A DNA stretch of 5,072 nt, taken from positions 1 through 5,072 of the forward strand of contig JAAOXX010000004.1 of NCBI GenBank assembly GCA_018221025.1, in the 5' to 3' direction. Numbering within the stretch: the stretch's first letter is position 1; every line of letters begins with the position of its first letter. The notes beneath the pieces were generated by a model. It made no database searches and was not told the DNA's origin. It saw only the letters and a list, made by a program, of their open reading frames with translations. The position numbers and the translations under genes are program-made. This DNA comes from Candidatus Altarchaeota archaeon. Lineage in GTDB: Archaea; SpSt-1190. This document shows positions 5,044-5,072 of this stretch, piece after piece.

Positions 5044-5069
5044 ACTTTCCTAAAGGACTAAGCGCGGGA
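5039..5069. repeat. Hairpin-forming intergenic repeat, copy 2
   Basis: Second copy of the element at 4791-4821, offset by 248 bp, in the same orientation, on the other side of tRNA-Leu. The inner TCC-TAAA-GGA hairpin is intact; the outer pairing is reduced to TCCC/GGGA. The two copies diverge after the shared GCGCGGGA, and the window ends 3 bp later, so the full extent of this copy is not visible. Confidence 0.75.
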
Positions 5070-5072
5070 AAA

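Noticed and set aside
4791..5069. Possible CRISPR array from the repeated 31-nt hairpin unit
   Set aside because: Only two copies, 248 bp apart, with a functional tRNA between them; no regular spacers and no cas gene in view.

Overview
The window looks like part of an archaeal chromosome of moderate A+T content, most likely from an uncultured lineage with many LamG surface proteins (DPANN-like; inference only). Three things point to Archaea. Both tRNA genes lack an encoded CCA end. No CDS start has a Shine-Dalgarno sequence. Three of the four visible starts have an A/T-rich TATA-like box centred 24-26 nt upstream of the start codon, the geometry of leaderless archaeal mRNAs.

Layout. Positions 1-2606 (+) hold two paralogous cell-surface genes in tandem: a 5'-truncated protein with two LamG (concanavalin A-like) domains, then a shorter protein with one LamG domain and a pilin-like N-terminal segment. 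Both carry the same small N-terminal beta-rich module bounded by two cysteines exactly 72 residues apart. A GC-rich hairpin between A and T runs (2625-2646) separates them from two convergent minus-strand genes. These encode a small secreted four-cysteine protein of unknown function (2681-3178) and a lipobox-anchored alpha/beta hydrolase with a full Ser-Asp-His triad (3213-3878).

A 25-bp divergent intergenic region leads to tRNA-Phe(GAA) at 3904-3977. A perfect 10-bp A/T palindrome follows, which can act both as terminator of the tRNA and as TATA box of the next gene, a xylose-isomerase-like TIM-barrel protein (4015-4755). From 4756 to the end the window holds tRNA-Leu(GAG), flanked by two copies of a 31-nt hairpin-forming repeat. 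A decayed 19-nt copy of the tRNA-Leu 5' end lies just upstream of the real gene.

Four of the five proteins (two LamG, the Cys-rich protein and the lipoprotein hydrolase) are predicted to be exported, so 1-3878 reads as a surface/secretome cluster; the TIM-barrel protein is cytosolic and looks unrelated. I see no CRISPR array, transposase, toxin-antitoxin or defence module. The least explained parts are the tRNA-Leu repeat region and the small Cys-rich protein.
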